The position numbers and the translations under genes were made by a program. From Hydractinia symbiolongicarpus (Eukaryota; Cnidaria; Hydrozoa; Anthoathecata; Hydractiniidae), in assembly GCF_029227915.1 (NCBI RefSeq), contig NC_079875.1:14877001-14941000 (forward strand): DNA of 64,000 nt, read 5' to 3'. Under the pieces are notes generated by a model. That model was not told where the DNA came from. It saw only the letters and a list, made by a program, of their open reading frames with translations, and searched no databases. How positions within the stretch are numbered: position 1 is the stretch's first letter; each line of letters starts with the position of its first letter. Below are positions 25,160 through 37,775 of this stretch, piece after piece.

Positions 25160-28100
25160 GGTAAATGATGTAACCTCCTGACATCTCAGTACACCTCAAG
25201 AAGTTTAACAGATTAATCATGAGAAACCACAAAAACTAATTACTAATTTGAGCCACAGAAAAACTTATGTAAACAATTATGTCTAATATGTGTATAATTG
25301 TTCCTATAGCTTTCATCAAAAGTTACAAGACACAAACCTTTTTTCACTTTAAAATCATAAACATTATAAGTCTCATATTTATGTAGTAACTTTTAGGTGT
25401 GTAATAAACAAAAGTGAAATTTACACTTTCCTATGTACACTTTAAGAAACCAATGATTCATTTAAAAAGTTTAATGTTGGTTTACAGCAGGACGTCAAAG
25501 CTGACAGAAAAGAATGTAGACACTTCCTACAAACACAATGTACATGTAAACATTTTTATTGTTGATGGCACATCAGAAAAAGGAGTACATTGTAAAGGTA
25601 AACAAAAATCAGATGGCTTTTGTTTCTTTGTTTACATCTTAAAGTAGACCATAATGGTAGCTATGAAAATGAAAAAGTAAAGTTTTTTTACATCATTGTA
25701 CACACACAAGCTACTAATTATAACCAATCTTTTAATTTTAAACAAACAATGAGATTGTCAATAACAAATAAGTTAAGGGTATGTTTTGTCAAATTGAAGT
25801 TACTGTTATGTACACATAAAATATTATGGCTTAGTTTAAGCAGTACAAAACTCTAAACATTAATAATGATATATAATGTAAAAGTGGTAAAACAATATAG
25901 AAATAAAACTAGCTAATTTCAATTAAATACCTAAAATTACAGAAAAAATAACAATTATGATGTCCTATAGCAAAAGAAAAACGGCCTACGAGAAATAACA
26001 ATGGTAATAAAAAAATGAAAAATTTCTTCCTTGTAACCTTAATTTAATTGGTTAAGTCAACACTTAGTCAATCCAACAGAGGTTCACATTTGATAATTGT
26101 TGACATCAATATTGTACTAAAATTCAGGGTTGGCAGTTTCTTTTATGTGCATTGCATGTAATAAGTTTTTTTAAAATTCATGCATGATAAACATTGCTGG
26201 AAGAATGTTTGTTATCATTTAATTATAAAAGAATTAATTATAATTTTTGTTATTTAAATCCTCTCTATTCTGCAGGAGTAACTTCTTTTGATGATAGTAA
26301 TTAAATACTTAGTATACACATTGTTTTCCACATGTACACACAAAAAATGCATAACATGTAAATTACAGTCCTAATATTGTAAGGAAAAGAAAAATTTATA
26401 CTTTCCCTTGACACTTTCATAAACAGATGGAACTACTTAAACCAAAATATATTTTATCGAACAGGCTTGTTATCCACTTACTTAGTGGTACTTAGTGGTT
26501 CACAGAATTAATTCATGTAAGTGCCAAAAGTTATTGTAGAGAGTAGCTGCACTCCATAGCATTTTGTATTTCCGCTTTATGTATACTTGATTTCGAACAA
26601 TAATTTTAAGTTGTTCTTCCCACTTATTTCAGGAACACAATTGATACACGTAGAAAAAAGCACGTCGAATATTATATATAGCTTCGCTTATGGGAGTCTA
26701 TACTTCAATAAAAAACCTAGATTATTATTTGTGTCCTTGGGTTGTATAAGATGCTATTCATAGAAAACCTGAATTATATATTTTTCAACTTCTCTAAAAA
26801 CATTACACCACACATAACAAAAAATAAAATGGCCCCCCTAAAACAGGGGATACAAGACATATATATATGCCCAGAGATGTATAGCTAGGGTGCAATTAAC
26901 AAACATACAATAAATAAAATTAAAAAATGTGCATGAATACATACACGAAATCAACATCACAATTAGGGATAGCATTACGTAATGCTATCCCAAAAAGATG
27001 TGTGCGCAAGAATGGAGGTCGTTTCCACTCGGTTTGTTTACATTTTACCTCCAAATGTGTGCGCACATCAGGTATTATGTAATCACTTAGATGCCCGTGC
27101 ATGTTAATATCAGGACTGTGATTCCATGTATTATTTTACACGTAGTGTATATTTGCATGCACTTTTGCCCACTTTTATGTACGTATATGTTCATTCGCTA
27201 TTCGTACGTAAAATGCGTTAGGGTTAGGGTTAGGATTCTTTTTTCCTTTTTGCCGCGCAAATATGTCATATATTACAGATGAATAGTGCTACGCACTATT
27301 AATACACACTTTACATCATATTAAAGTGCGTACAAATATACAGTTCCTATTTTACAACTTCAAGAGAGCACAAATTTTGTTACAGACTATTATGAGCCTC
27401 TTGCAAATTAAATAACTCACATCATTTCACATTTAGAAGAATTATGCTAATTGAATTTCACAGCTTCAAAATTCAGGTCAGAATCTGGTATAATAATATA
27501 TAATATAAATATAAAGGAAAGGAAGGTGCTTTGAAATAATGCGTTGACGTTTGCATAGCCAATTGAAGGGATTTAGAAATCATTAACTGCCCTTTAACAG
27601 CGCAGAGCATAATAAAATACATCGGAGGTGAGCAAAGTATACTTGCGACTTTTCATTCTAACTTGGTAGCCAGGAAGGAAGTTGCTTCAAATCACAGCTT
27701 TTTTCCGTTACGATTTGTCGCCTTTCATTTTCTAGCCATTTTTGTTTTCGTAACTTGCGCATGCGTTACGGTTTGTTTCAACGTCCCCGAGATTGTGAGA
27801 AGAGAAAACAAACTGGGGGATGCCGAAATCTTTGCTAAAATAATTGGTATAAATTAAGGTTAATATTGTTGCATGCGGTCATGAGAGACAAAACACACAG
27901 ACAACAAGTATTATTAGAAATAATATTTTTATTGGGTTCGAGGAAATCCGTGCTGCACATTTTGTGTGGAGTGCCTAAATGCCTGTTTAAATAAAAACAC
28001 AGGCAACGCTAACCTGTCGTTACTCGTCCAGCTGAAACAGTCACTTTAAAAATAGTCCGCTTAGAAGACAGCCAAATAGAATTTTTTTTTGGAATAAGTT

Positions 28101-28500
28101 ACTGTAAAAGTTTTAAAATTCGATGTAAACGAAATCTCATCCGCAGTAAATTGCAGGTTTGGAAAATGTTGTCGCGTGGTGCCCAGCAGAATACTCGTCG
28201 TTGTATCAAAAAAACTTTATAAATTTAGCGAGGCAAGGGTGGAGCTACCTAACTACATTTAACATAACAACGACTTAGCTAGCTACCCATCTGAAAATTC
28301 AACTTTGTGAAGCTAGCTTTTTTCACTAGAATCAGATTAGTGAACACCTGAAAAACAATAATGTTGGTCTAGAAGAAAGAGCTTTTATTAATCCAAATAA
28401 AAAACAGGAGCTAAAACGGTTAGATTAGACTTTTCTTTACAATGTACTTTTGTATCCACAATCTTAAAATTAGTGAAAACAAAGAAATTAATACGAAGTA
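25160..28500. other. Gene-poor spacer with short palindromes
   Basis: No exon of a known family was recognised on either strand. Open frames here are short and AT-rich. Noted structures are a perfect palindrome at 26966-26991 (separate entry), a short TTAGGGTTAGGG run near 27220 and a small hairpin, AATAGTG/CACTATT, near 27282-27300. Confidence 0.5.
26966..26991. repeat. 26-bp perfect palindrome
   Basis: GGGATAGCATTAC followed immediately by its exact reverse complement, with no spacer. Nearby, GATGTGTGCGCA at about 26997-27008 and TGTGCGCACATC at about 27057-27069 form a further imperfect inverted pair around GGAGGT/ACCTCC. The whole 26.96-27.09 kb block may therefore be a small foldback element. 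Confidence 0.8.
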
Positions 28501-29096
28501 CAGTAACTTGAACACCGGTTAACTCGAACTTTTATTAACTCGAACTATTTTCTACGCTTCCCTGGATATTTTCTAATACTTCTCTATAAAAACTACTCGT
28601 TAATTCGAACCCCGGATAACTCAAACATTCGTCTCTCGAACCATTTTTTGGTTCCCCGTAAAGGTAATTTTTTCAGATAACTCGAACTTTTTAGTGTCTA
28701 AGTAAAAATGTTCGAAAAATAAATACTGGTATGTAATGTAGCTAGAAATTTCGAAAAAACTGTTCTTCAATGGTTCTCTTTACAAAGGAGTTAAAATGTT
28801 CCTTTTGATGGCGATAAGATAAAAGAGAAGGCTCCTCAATTTGCTGAAAGTTTTGATCTCACAAATTTTAAAGCGTCAGATGGATGGCTGGAGAAGTGAA
28901 AAAAAAAAGGTTAGAAAATAAATACATTCTTGCACGTAACAAAACTTCCTTCCTTAAAAGTTACAGTCCTCTTTTAAATTATAAGTTCTTTATTGTCTAA
29001 GTTCGAATTAATGGGAGCTTCGCTTAAGTCGAACATTCGTTAAGTCGAATTGTTTTCTCTGGTCCCTTGGAGGTTCAAGTTACCGGGAGTTAACTG
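28501..29096 (+). mobile_element. Internally deleted Tigger/pogo-type DNA transposon
   Basis: The ends are CAGTAACTTGAACACCGG (left, preceded by TA) and, reverse complemented on the right, CAGTTAACTCCCGGTAACTT. They show the usual AACTCGAA sub-terminal repeats of Tigger elements. Inside, 28807-28899 encodes DGDKIKEKAPQFAESF and FKASDGWLEK, the CENP-B/Tc5-type helix-turn-helix DNA-binding segment of a Tigger transposase. The DDE catalytic domain is absent, so the 596-bp copy is non-autonomous. Confidence 0.8.
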
Positions 29097-29799
29097 TGTT
29101 TAGAAGAGAAAAAGACACACACCCGAACCTCAACACCGCCATTTCTAAATCTAAATAGCCTTGATTTATCTGATGGTTGCATTTTCTTGCGTCGGCAAGT
29201 CAGGGCCACAAAGAACTTTGATTGAATATTTATAAAATGCGTGCTTTGTGATTGGAGTACTTCGCACAAGCGGTCAAAACAAAGTCATAAAAACATGTCG
29301 CATTTTTACTGGTACTACGGGTCTGTTTTCGAATGGAACATAACTGTCTTGGAAATTGTTGCTGTTTTTACAAACCCTGCTTTTTACACACCCAACAGTT
29401 GTTTAGTTTCACGGAGGATTTGAAAATGCTTCTTTTAAAACCAAAGGGCGTGTCACTTGTCAATTGACTTTTTGTTATCATGTCCAAGATATCATTCGAA
29501 AATTCAACAAGATCGACACAGAAACACAATTTCATTAGATATTTTAAAAATTAAGTCAACGATATAAAACAAAAAACAAAAACAAACAAACTAGGTTTCA
29601 GTTTAAAGAAGTTACTACTTCCTTAAAATTATCAGAATAACGAACTGCAAATTGTCCTCTGACAAAAACTAAAAATAGAAATGAAAAAGTCGACAAACAA
29701 ATGTGGTGAAAGAAAGGAGAAATTTCTATTGTTCCTTTTAAACTAGGCTGTTTTGATAGCACATGCTTCCCGATGTTTCAAAAGCTTTCACCTTTTGTT
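29097..29799. other. 3' flank of the nicotinic-receptor-like gene, nothing else recognised
   Basis: AT-rich sequence between the Tigger element and the receptor stop codon. It probably contains the receptor 3' UTR, but no clear polyadenylation hexamer on the minus strand stands out near the stop. Confidence 0.35.
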
Positions 29800-32700
29800 T
29801 CACGGAACGTAGCCAGGCGCTGTCAAAAAGCAACCAAAAAAGGTAGTCAGAAATACAAAAGCAAAGAAGACAAGCAAACAGCGGTCGATTGTCATAGCAA
29901 CTATCCGCCATTCTGTTTTTACCAAATCTTGTTCCTCCATACTTCGAATTTTCTCAATCAAAACATCTAATTTACTTATGACCAATTCTGCACCCGTCAC
30001 TTTCCGTTGATAAGAATTCCTGTTGAAAGTATTTTCATTGTGATTGTTAAAACGGGATGAAGCTGTTTTGTTTTGCTTCCAATCTAATTCCGCCATGTTT
30101 TGTCTTTTGATTTTGTTGAGCACAGCTGAATTGATGGCTTGATTATTTAAAAGCAGTGGTGAATTTAATTGATAGTTATGGTTTGAATTGCAAAGTGCAT
30201 TGTCGCCATCTTTACGTACACGAATACCAACCTTGTAGGATAGCCAGTCTAAAACGTATCTGAGAAAAAAAACTAGCGGTTCAGAGCGTTGATGTGTTTT
30301 TTTCAATTATCATTGATCTTATCCATATCAAGATATTCTTAAGAAAAGCAATCCATTTTAACTAATGTAAAATTTGGTAACTTTGACACAAATGATATGC
30401 TTAATATACTACGAAGAAACTAGAAGGATAGATCGACAGATGGCTATTCTCCCATCCGTTATATCTTGACGAGAATAAACGCAAAGGAGTTAATAATTAA
30501 AAATAAAGGTGTTTCTATCATGGTCACACTCACCTTCTCATCCAAGCAGACATAGGTGGTCTATCACTGTCTTTGTGATGAAGCCTCATGACGTAGCACA
30601 GAACCACAATCATTAACACCATCTCAACCATGGACGCGCTGAAAAACATGCCGACCAAAGGAATGACGTCACTAGTTGCCGGAATAATGTCGGCGACGAC
30701 TAACATAAATACCGTCATTGCAAGCAGCAGCGTGATAGCCAATGATATTCGTTCACCTACCAAAAATAGGTGCATTCTCGTCAACAAAACTTTTTAGATA
30801 AACATTAAAAGATTTATCCCAGCGAGCTTTAGGGACGAGAATGCGATATGCACACTTTCTTTTGAACTGCAAAGACTAAAGGGACCACCTCGTTCTTATT
30901 AAAAGTGCTGTGAAAAAGAATTTTTCGCATTTTTATTCAACCATGGTACATACCTGATTCAGCTGGCAGTAGAAACGATAGCATTGTCAACATCCCAATA
31001 ATGGTCATCGGAAAGATCAAATTGAGCAGATAAAAGAGCGAGCGCCGTGATATTTCAATAGTATACGTTACATCAGAGAATAATTCTTCGCAACATATAT
31101 ATTTTTCTTCCGATCTGTTCGCTTTAGCACTGCGCAAAAGCCATTCAGAGTTTTTAGAATACGACTCTAAATCATAAGGGGCGAATTTAACTTATTGTCA
31201 ATCATATTACCCTGACTTTTTGGCTTAATATGATGCACAAAGAAACAACGCTTTATTTCATACCCATCTTAAACAATAGATAGAAAGCCGGGAAATATAA
31301 CGTCCGGCGAAAAATGTAACGTCTGCCAGAAAATATAACGTCCGGTTTTCGGCTTATTACTGTACGCATAAGCAAACATGATGCTAACTATAAATAGAAT
31401 GTGACTCATTCACTTACTTATATCAGCACTATCTCCTTCGCTGAAAAAATCCAATCTGTCTTTAGCATATGTCCAACTACCAAACTTCAGAGGACATCTT
31501 TGTGTGTCAAAGGGAAAGTATTTGACGTCAATGTCGCATTTGCTTTTCAGTATTATTGGCGCTAACCACTGAGTGTCTCCTGTATATTTCAATATCGCTC
31601 TCGTGTTAAGGCGATCAAGATTTCCACCAAATGTTTTGTCTTCGTCAGCACTGATAAATAAGGTATATTTTAGCTGGGTTGTATATAAAGGTTCCAACAT
31701 AAAATTTTAAATAACTTTGAGTGGCAATAAAGCGAAATTATAAATAGAGACTTCTGTGTGCATGGCTTGTAATAATTAGATAAATTATGAAAAAAATTGA
31801 ACCACCTGATTTCAAAGTAATTGCATCACGCGCATGCGCAATAATTGGTTGCAAGTTTCCGTGCACAAATATGGACAAGTGAAGATTGGTCAAAAAAAGA
31901 AACGTTAATAAAGTAAACGAGGCAGGTGTCTTACTTATTATACAAAATAATATCTGGTCGCCATATTTTCTTTGGATCGATGTTAATTTCTGTGATGTTG
32001 TTGTATTCTGTCGGAACCCACTTGAGAATGGGATTCTTCCATTTCTAAATTAAAACGAATTTAAGCAAAGCGTCCTTGTTTTTTATAAGAACGTCTAAAT
32101 TTCAGCTCAGACTAGTTGTTCTTATTTTTGTTACACTTTTTTCGGCTTTAAATATTTTCATTTTGCGCTCTTCCAAAAAATACACATATAGCTATGTCGA
32201 CAAGTTTACGAACAAGTATGAATATTTTAGGATTGGAAGAAATGATGATGTTGACATTATGATAAAAATATACACCTATACTAGAAAAAAGAAAGAAAGA
32301 CCTCTCGAGATAATTTTTCTTTAATTCCAGAGACCCACATTATTTTGTTCTTACGAAGAAATTCAGTTTAAATACGTTCTTAACATCTTCTTATTCTTTG
32401 GCAAAATTTTGAATGATGATGAAGTTCACCAATCTTTCGTCCAGGTTCTGTAGGGTTTTTTAATATAAAAATCACACGTTTTCACCTCATAAAAAAGCTG
32501 CAGGTACTGGGTTCGAGGTTTGACGATTCACATCATTTAGGAACTTCAATTGGAAACAAAGTTGCACATACCTGCCTTATAAATGCACTGATAACCAAGA
32601 ATTGATTCTTCTCGTGCTAATAAAAATAAATGAAAGTAAAAATTAGATACTAAAACAAAACAAGGCAATATAATAATCAATATTTTTAGTTTTGCCATCA

Positions 32701-33334
32701 CAAACTTCAAGTGTTATTACCACGTCGATGATTTGACTAAGTGTCAATCCAAAAGTGACATTAACTGTATCAGTGTCATTCAATGCAGGGCGTGCTGCAG
32801 GATTATAATTTTGAAATAAGTCAGCTAATAAACGATCTTCTACTATGCTTGTCTCGATGCCTATAAAACACAAGATAATAAAATAGTTGCGTCATATCTC
32901 TATATTATAACACCGTATGCATTCTTGCGCGTTGCGTTGCGTTGGAAGCAGTGTTTTTCTTTCATTTTACCATATGACACGCTAATTTTATTCATTGACG
33001 ACAAAAATGAAGTGGATTTGCAACAATAAGGGTTGACTAGGAGTTCAAAACAAGAAAACTGGTTGCATTGCTTAAGAATTAGAAGTTCCTTGAGAAAGTT
33101 TCCAGGTTGTTATTTAGAAGTAGAATGAAATAATAAATCAAATCAACTAGTAGATCTCTTTTTCGATTGAATCCAGCCTCGTTTCAAAAATTTAGGTCAA
33201 ATATATAAAGCCTAAACGTGAATACTTTAAGACGATTTTTGCAAACGAGATTGATAAATCTGTGACGTAGAGACGACAAACGTAAACCTACCTGATAAAT
33301 GCAGGAGTGTAAGTAGAAGGATAGCTCTCTCCAT
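29800..33334 (-). CDS. Nicotinic acetylcholine receptor-like Cys-loop channel subunit, alpha type (complete, 8 exons)
   Basis: Exons in order: 33334-33292, 32860-32721, 32616-32572, 32044-31935, 31650-31418, 31166-30954, 30756-30534, 30259-29800. They total 1467 nt, 489 codons with stop. The product is a pentameric ligand-gated cation channel subunit of the plasma membrane. Seen: signal peptide [15 protein letters not shown]; extracellular domain with loop A ([10 protein letters not shown]), the 13-residue Cys-loop (C151 to C165) and loop B (GSWTY); vicinal cysteines C215-C216 in loop C, the alpha-subunit hallmark; TM1 (~235-256); TM2 preceded by ESGERIS, which fits cation selectivity; TM3; a ~140-residue cytoplasmic loop with basic segments; TM4 (~461-482). 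Loop D has Phe where most nicotinic subunits have Trp (SAFIRQKW), and loop C has LFSD where PYPD is usual, so acetylcholine as ligand is not assured. Confidence 0.95.
31288..31350. repeat. Short tandem repeat, AATATAACGTCCGG unit, in a receptor intron
   Basis: Three imperfect tandem units of about 20 bp, each ending (A)TAACGTC(C/T)G, lie in the intron between the exons at 30954-31166 and 31418-31650. The outer edges GCCGGGAAA and CCGGTTTTCGGC could also pair. Confidence 0.55.
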
Positions 33335-33844
33335 CTTCTTGTTGCTTTCAACTAAATTCAGGTGAGGAGGCATTAAGTCAGTCAGCTTTATTAATTTGGT
33401 GAATTTTTTTATCGCACTATCTTACAGTTTTTTGACATTACGAAGGTTAGAGGTTTATAAGTTTTCTTCTTTGTCTTGTGATACCTAAATTTTATTGTTG
33501 GGGGAACTTATGAAAGCAAAATGGCGGGAAAACAATGCAATGAACTTAGCATACCGTGATTTCGTAAACATCACGTAGTAGATAATTAGAATTGTTTCGT
33601 AGAAAAAATATTATTGGCTATTGTGTACATTGATTAAAATGCTTTGAAACAAACTTCATGCTGTGAAGTTTATGTCAAAACTTATTGAAAAAAAAACATT
33701 ACTGTCAAATTTGTATTAAATTATTTGTGCGCGTGTGCGTTTAGGGAAAGATGGGTTCACACTATGCTCTCTCTAAAAAACTGGATAAAATCTAAATAAA
33801 GTACTTAGAGAATCTACGTTTAAGCAGATCAACAATAATATTTT
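33335..33844. other. Upstream region of the nicotinic-receptor-like gene
   Basis: About 500 bp with no exon recognised. It should contain the receptor promoter and 5' UTR, but no element can be assigned from sequence alone. Confidence 0.35.
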
Positions 33845-34150
33845 AAAATTTGATGACGTCACCAAGGATCCGCCAAGGAACAATTACTTTTAGATAGAAT
33901 CATGTGCTTTTAACCGAACAAGTACAGATATATTCTTGTTTAAAGGTTTTTTGATGACGTAATTAACCCGCGCATTCTAAATCGGATTTGGAAACCGAGG
34001 GTTAAGAAACTTACCAAAATTGGTCACAGGTTGTCCCTGGTTACCCGGGCAGAGAAAAATGACTGACCATCACCACCTCGTTTCCAAGTTTTCTGTCCTC
34101 AAATTTATAACTGCAATGCAATGGATTCACTAATTCTATTAAACGCATTG
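33845..34150. repeat. Dispersed repeat copy (TGACGTCA/TGCAATGCAATGG family)
   Basis: Shares an ordered series of blocks with 61480-61830: GATGACGTCACCAA, TTTAAAGGTTTTTTGATGACG, then ACCCG, a GGTxGTCCCT block and AACTGCAATGCAATGG. Spacing is similar over about 300 bp, so this is one dispersed element and not chance motifs. A third, more divergent copy is at 14210-14420. Class unknown; no terminal repeats were defined. Confidence 0.65.
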
Positions 34151-35110
34151 ACTCTGAATGCATTGACGCGCCGTTACGTCAAAAAATTAACAAATTGGAC
34201 ATAATTTTTTCGCGTTAATAAAGGCGATGGGAAACACAGCAAATTCTTACAGATTACAAACTTTTTCTTTTGTGCACGTTTAAAACAGTAAAATATACAG
34301 GACGAAAGATATTCCAAAGTGACATTTCGATATTGCGATTTATTTTGAAATTATTCAAAGACAGGGAAAATATGACCATATAAAAAAAAGAATAATATTT
34401 AGGATATTTTATATTATATAAGATAAGATCAATGTGTTGTACCTACTCGAAATATCTTTTAGACCTTCAGAACAGTAAACACAGTTTAAATCCAAATTGA
34501 TAAACCAGATATTCTTTACATTATTTGACACGTCTTTTTTAACTTTTAGCTCTTCTTAGACAAAAAAAGGCGGCATAAGCAAGAAATTTAGTTGTTTCTC
34601 AATAAGAACTTGGGAATACACGTTTAAAAAACAACACCAATGGGAAATGGCATAAAAAAGAATGATGGGTGTATCTTTCCAGGGGTTATCTTGCAAACGT
34701 TTTGACATGAAAGCTTATCTTTATCAATCCAAAAAAAAATCGACCATATTTGTAACTGATGCAAAAAATTGGTACCAGTTCGATCAAAACTAACACCGCA
34801 GAAAACAATGATAAAACTTGAAGTTTAACCTGAAGGTTAAAATAAGCAAAAAATATTAAAAAATTAACAATTTTACAATGAACTTACCGACTACTTGATT
34901 ACAAGCTTATTTTTAAAACCTTTGCACGTCCATTCATGACTCAAGCATTAATTAATTAGCTAACATAATAAGTTTTGCAAATTTCGTGAAAAAAAGAAAT
35001 TACAAGATTACAAACACTTTTAATTTCTAAATGAGATTACTGAATAACAACTTCGTGCTTGGGCCTCTTTTTTGTTCTTTTTGTCTGTTCTGGAAATGAG
35101 ATTAGAAATC
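34151..35110. other. Intergenic AT-rich spacer
   Basis: No gene, RNA or repeat recognised in this stretch on either strand. Confidence 0.4.
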
Positions 35111-35228
35111 AACTTCGATCCCAGGACATGTTGTATCTATTTGCATATCGGACGGCGAGACTTCTTCGTCAGCCCTATCAATAAGCGCAGCGCCAATGAG
35201 AGACAAAAAGCCCTGGGAACAAGGTTGA
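35111..35228. repeat. MITE copy (CTCGTCCCCAGG family)
   Basis: The left end AACTTCGATCCCAGGACAT and the right end (reverse complement ATCAACCTTGTTCCCAGGG) are inverted copies of each other and of the termini at 49039-49298. This copy is 118 bp and diverged. Confidence 0.55.
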
Positions 35229-35419
35229 TTTGAAATGTATTTTGATAAAAAAACTTAATAAATTAAGAAGAAGATCAAATTTATTTAATGGCCTTGGGGT
35301 TCGAATTAAACAAGCATCAACTGGAATGCAATAGCAGTGAAACTTCTCTTGTCTGTCTCTCTCCATTATGAGAGGGACAATCCATTGTCCATTGACATCC
35401 ATTTGTCCCTTCCATAGCA

Positions 35420-35540
35420 AATAAAGCGAACGACTCCTTAAAGCGGACACCTTTTTAAAACAGACGACTCCTTAAAGCGGACATTTCAATGAAGCGGACA
35501 TCTCTATAAAACGGACAACTCCATAAAGCGGAGGAACGAC
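35420..35540. repeat. Tigger/pogo-type terminal repeat remnant
   Basis: Four to five close repeats of the type CTCCTTAAAGCGGACA / CTATAAAACGGACA. Serial (T)AAAGCGGAC motifs are typical of the ends of Tigger-like elements. No second end or transposase was found nearby, so this is a fragment. Confidence 0.5.
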
Positions 35541-35706
35541 TTTTTTCGATTTCGTGTTAACACTTCCGTTGAAATTGACCTCCATAAAACAAAAATTGGC
35601 AGACATCTTTTTAATTCGCTTTTTTTTTAAACATATTTCTTACAACACCTGTATTTATTTAGAATTTAAGGGCGTATAACGAAATGCAACTTAATATTAT
35701 GTTGGT

Positions 35707-37775
35707 ATCTATATTATAACACCCGTATACGTCTGTCCGTCTGTCACGCAAAATGGTACCGAAAGTAGCGACAAGCACGCTATGCGGTTTTAAAAAAAGG
35801 GCAAACCCGTGGATTTTCCACGGGCCACCGACTAGTATAAAAATATTGAAGAAAGTTCAAAATGCCAAGTGCTGCATATGAGTTGCGTTTAGCTCAGTGC
35901 AGTAATAATAATGATCATGATGATAATGTTTCAGCTGACGTAACAGTTTCTTGTGATGGTACTTGGCACAGGAGAGGATACGCCTTTCTGGATGGTGTAG
36001 TTGCCGTTATTGCTGCTGATACAGGGAAATGTATTGATTACCGTGTACGTTCAAAACAATGTGGTCCTTGTGTTTCATGGGAACAGCAAAACGACACTGA
36101 GCCGGGTTTGCATGATGCTTTCATATCTTCACATCACTGTGAGATTAGCCATGAGGGCTCTTCAGGTTCAATGGAAGTTTCTGGTTTAGTTGAATGTTTT
36201 TCAGAGTAGCTAATCGACAGTTACGCTAAACTCCGTACATCGGGGATGGCGATACAAAGTCATATAGTGAAGTGGTCAAAAGTGACCCATATCCAGGTAC
36301 AGAGGTGAAAAAATTGGAATGTGTCGATCACGTCTAAAAAAGAGTTGGTGGACGCTTGCGAAAACTAAAAGCAACAAACAAAGCTCTGCTATCAGATAAA
36401 AAACCCTTAGGTGGAAATGGAAAACTCACAGAAAAATAATAAGCTGCAAAATTATTTTGGTACAGCTGTTCGTCAGTGCACTTGTACTGCAATTGGTGCA
36501 GTATTGTACCATTGTTCTCGTGCGTCTGATTTGGATTTAGATTTCGAGATCGAGTGTGTGCACGTACTAGTGATAATCGGTCAGCTTGATAGTGTCCACT
36601 CACTGTCAAGCTGACCGGTTAAATGGCACAAGTAAGTATAAGGAAACGCCTGGCTTACAAGTAGCAATCCGTGAAGCCATCAAACCAGCGTGTTTAGATC
36701 TTAATACGACAAGCTGCTGAGCAAATGTTTGCACGGAAGACTCAAAACAACAATGAGTCAATAAATGGTGTCATATGAAAGCTATGCCCAAAGGATGTGT
36801 ATGTTGAACGAAGTACGTTAGAAATGTATTGTCTAGCATTGTTAAAGTGTATGAAGAATTAAACGTTCCAGGAAAGTTTACACTAGTGGTAAATATAATA
36901 TTTCACGCGTTGTGGTAATGGGGAGAAAGTCGTCAGTTGAAGTAAAGAAGAGACGTAAGCATGTCCGTGCTAAAAAGAAAGGGTTTATAGACCCAAGTGA
37001 AAAAAAGAAGGCCTTATTTATGAAGGTGGTCTTTAAAATACACATTATAACTGTTATTTTGACTCTTTAGCTGTATTTGATTTTTGATCAAGGTCACTTT
37101 ATGACAAACTTAGCGTTTGAATAGAGTCTTTATGGACAGTGAGTTTGAAGTCATCATAAATAAAAGGTTTTTGACATAACAGCTTCATAATTACTCTAAA
37201 TCTGACCTAAATATGAAATGATTTGTAACAGACCTTTTCCGAATTATGCCAAACTCAATTAAAGCGGTCGATATTAAAAGCTATTCTTATTCCTAAGTTC
37301 CTTGGCAAAATGTAGAACAAATTACCTAATTTCGTAAATGCTTCTGTCTGTTAAGTGCCTCAATTCAGAACAGAAGGCTACTGTCAAACCCTTTATATAG
37401 CCGAGTTTTCGAAGGATAGCCTCGTTTTCAAAATAATCATTTTCTTCACAGGTAAATAAAATTCAACCAGAATATTATATTACTCTAAAAACTTCATTTT
37501 TGTCATTATAATTTGATATTCTATCTAAATATCCTTATTTGAAGGGCACAGAACGATTAAAAATGTTTGGATGACGTCATAATTATTACAATTTATGATA
37601 TTCGGGAAAGGTGTATTGGAAAAATGTTGTTGGAGCTTTAGGTCGATTTATTTAATATACTAGTCGGTGGCCCATGGGAAGAAACCACGGGTTCGCCCGT
37701 CTTTCTATACCGCTTTCAGTGCGTCTCGCTATTTGGAGTGCCACTTCGCGTGACAGACAAACGCATAATATAGAT
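35707..37775 (+). mobile_element. Mutator-like DNA transposon with long terminal inverted repeats
   Basis: About 130 bp at 35707-35838 is matched in inverted orientation at 37656-37775. Shared blocks are ATCTATATTAT, GTCTGTCACGC, a GCGGT stretch, AACCCGTGG and GGGCCACCGACTAGTATA. The repeats enclose the decayed transposase described separately. Together they give a 2.07-kb element of the Mutator-like group with unusually long inverted repeats. A clear target-site duplication was not found. Confidence 0.8.
35862..37020 (+). pseudogene. Mutator-like transposase, frame-broken
   Basis: The first 115 codons (35862-36209) are open from an ATG. They contain VTVSCDGTWHRRGYAFLDGV and DTGKCIDYRVRSKQCGPC, matching the conserved N-terminal half of a Mutator-type transposase domain protein common in invertebrate genomes. 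After the stop at 36207-36209 the same protein continues in other frames: LQNYFGTAVRQCT and AIGAVLYHCS near 36430-36520, then YKETPGLQVAIREAIKPAC near 36635-36700, then a Lys/Arg-rich end near 36950. At least three frameshifts or stops make it non-functional. The catalytic acidic residues cannot be assigned with certainty. Confidence 0.8.

Noticed and set aside
27219-27235. Interstitial telomere repeat TTAGGGTTAGGG
   Set aside because: Only about two and a half units; too short to mean a chromosome fusion or telomere seed.
32076-32324. 82-codon plus-strand open frame
   Set aside because: Lies in an intron antisense to the receptor gene and shows no motif.
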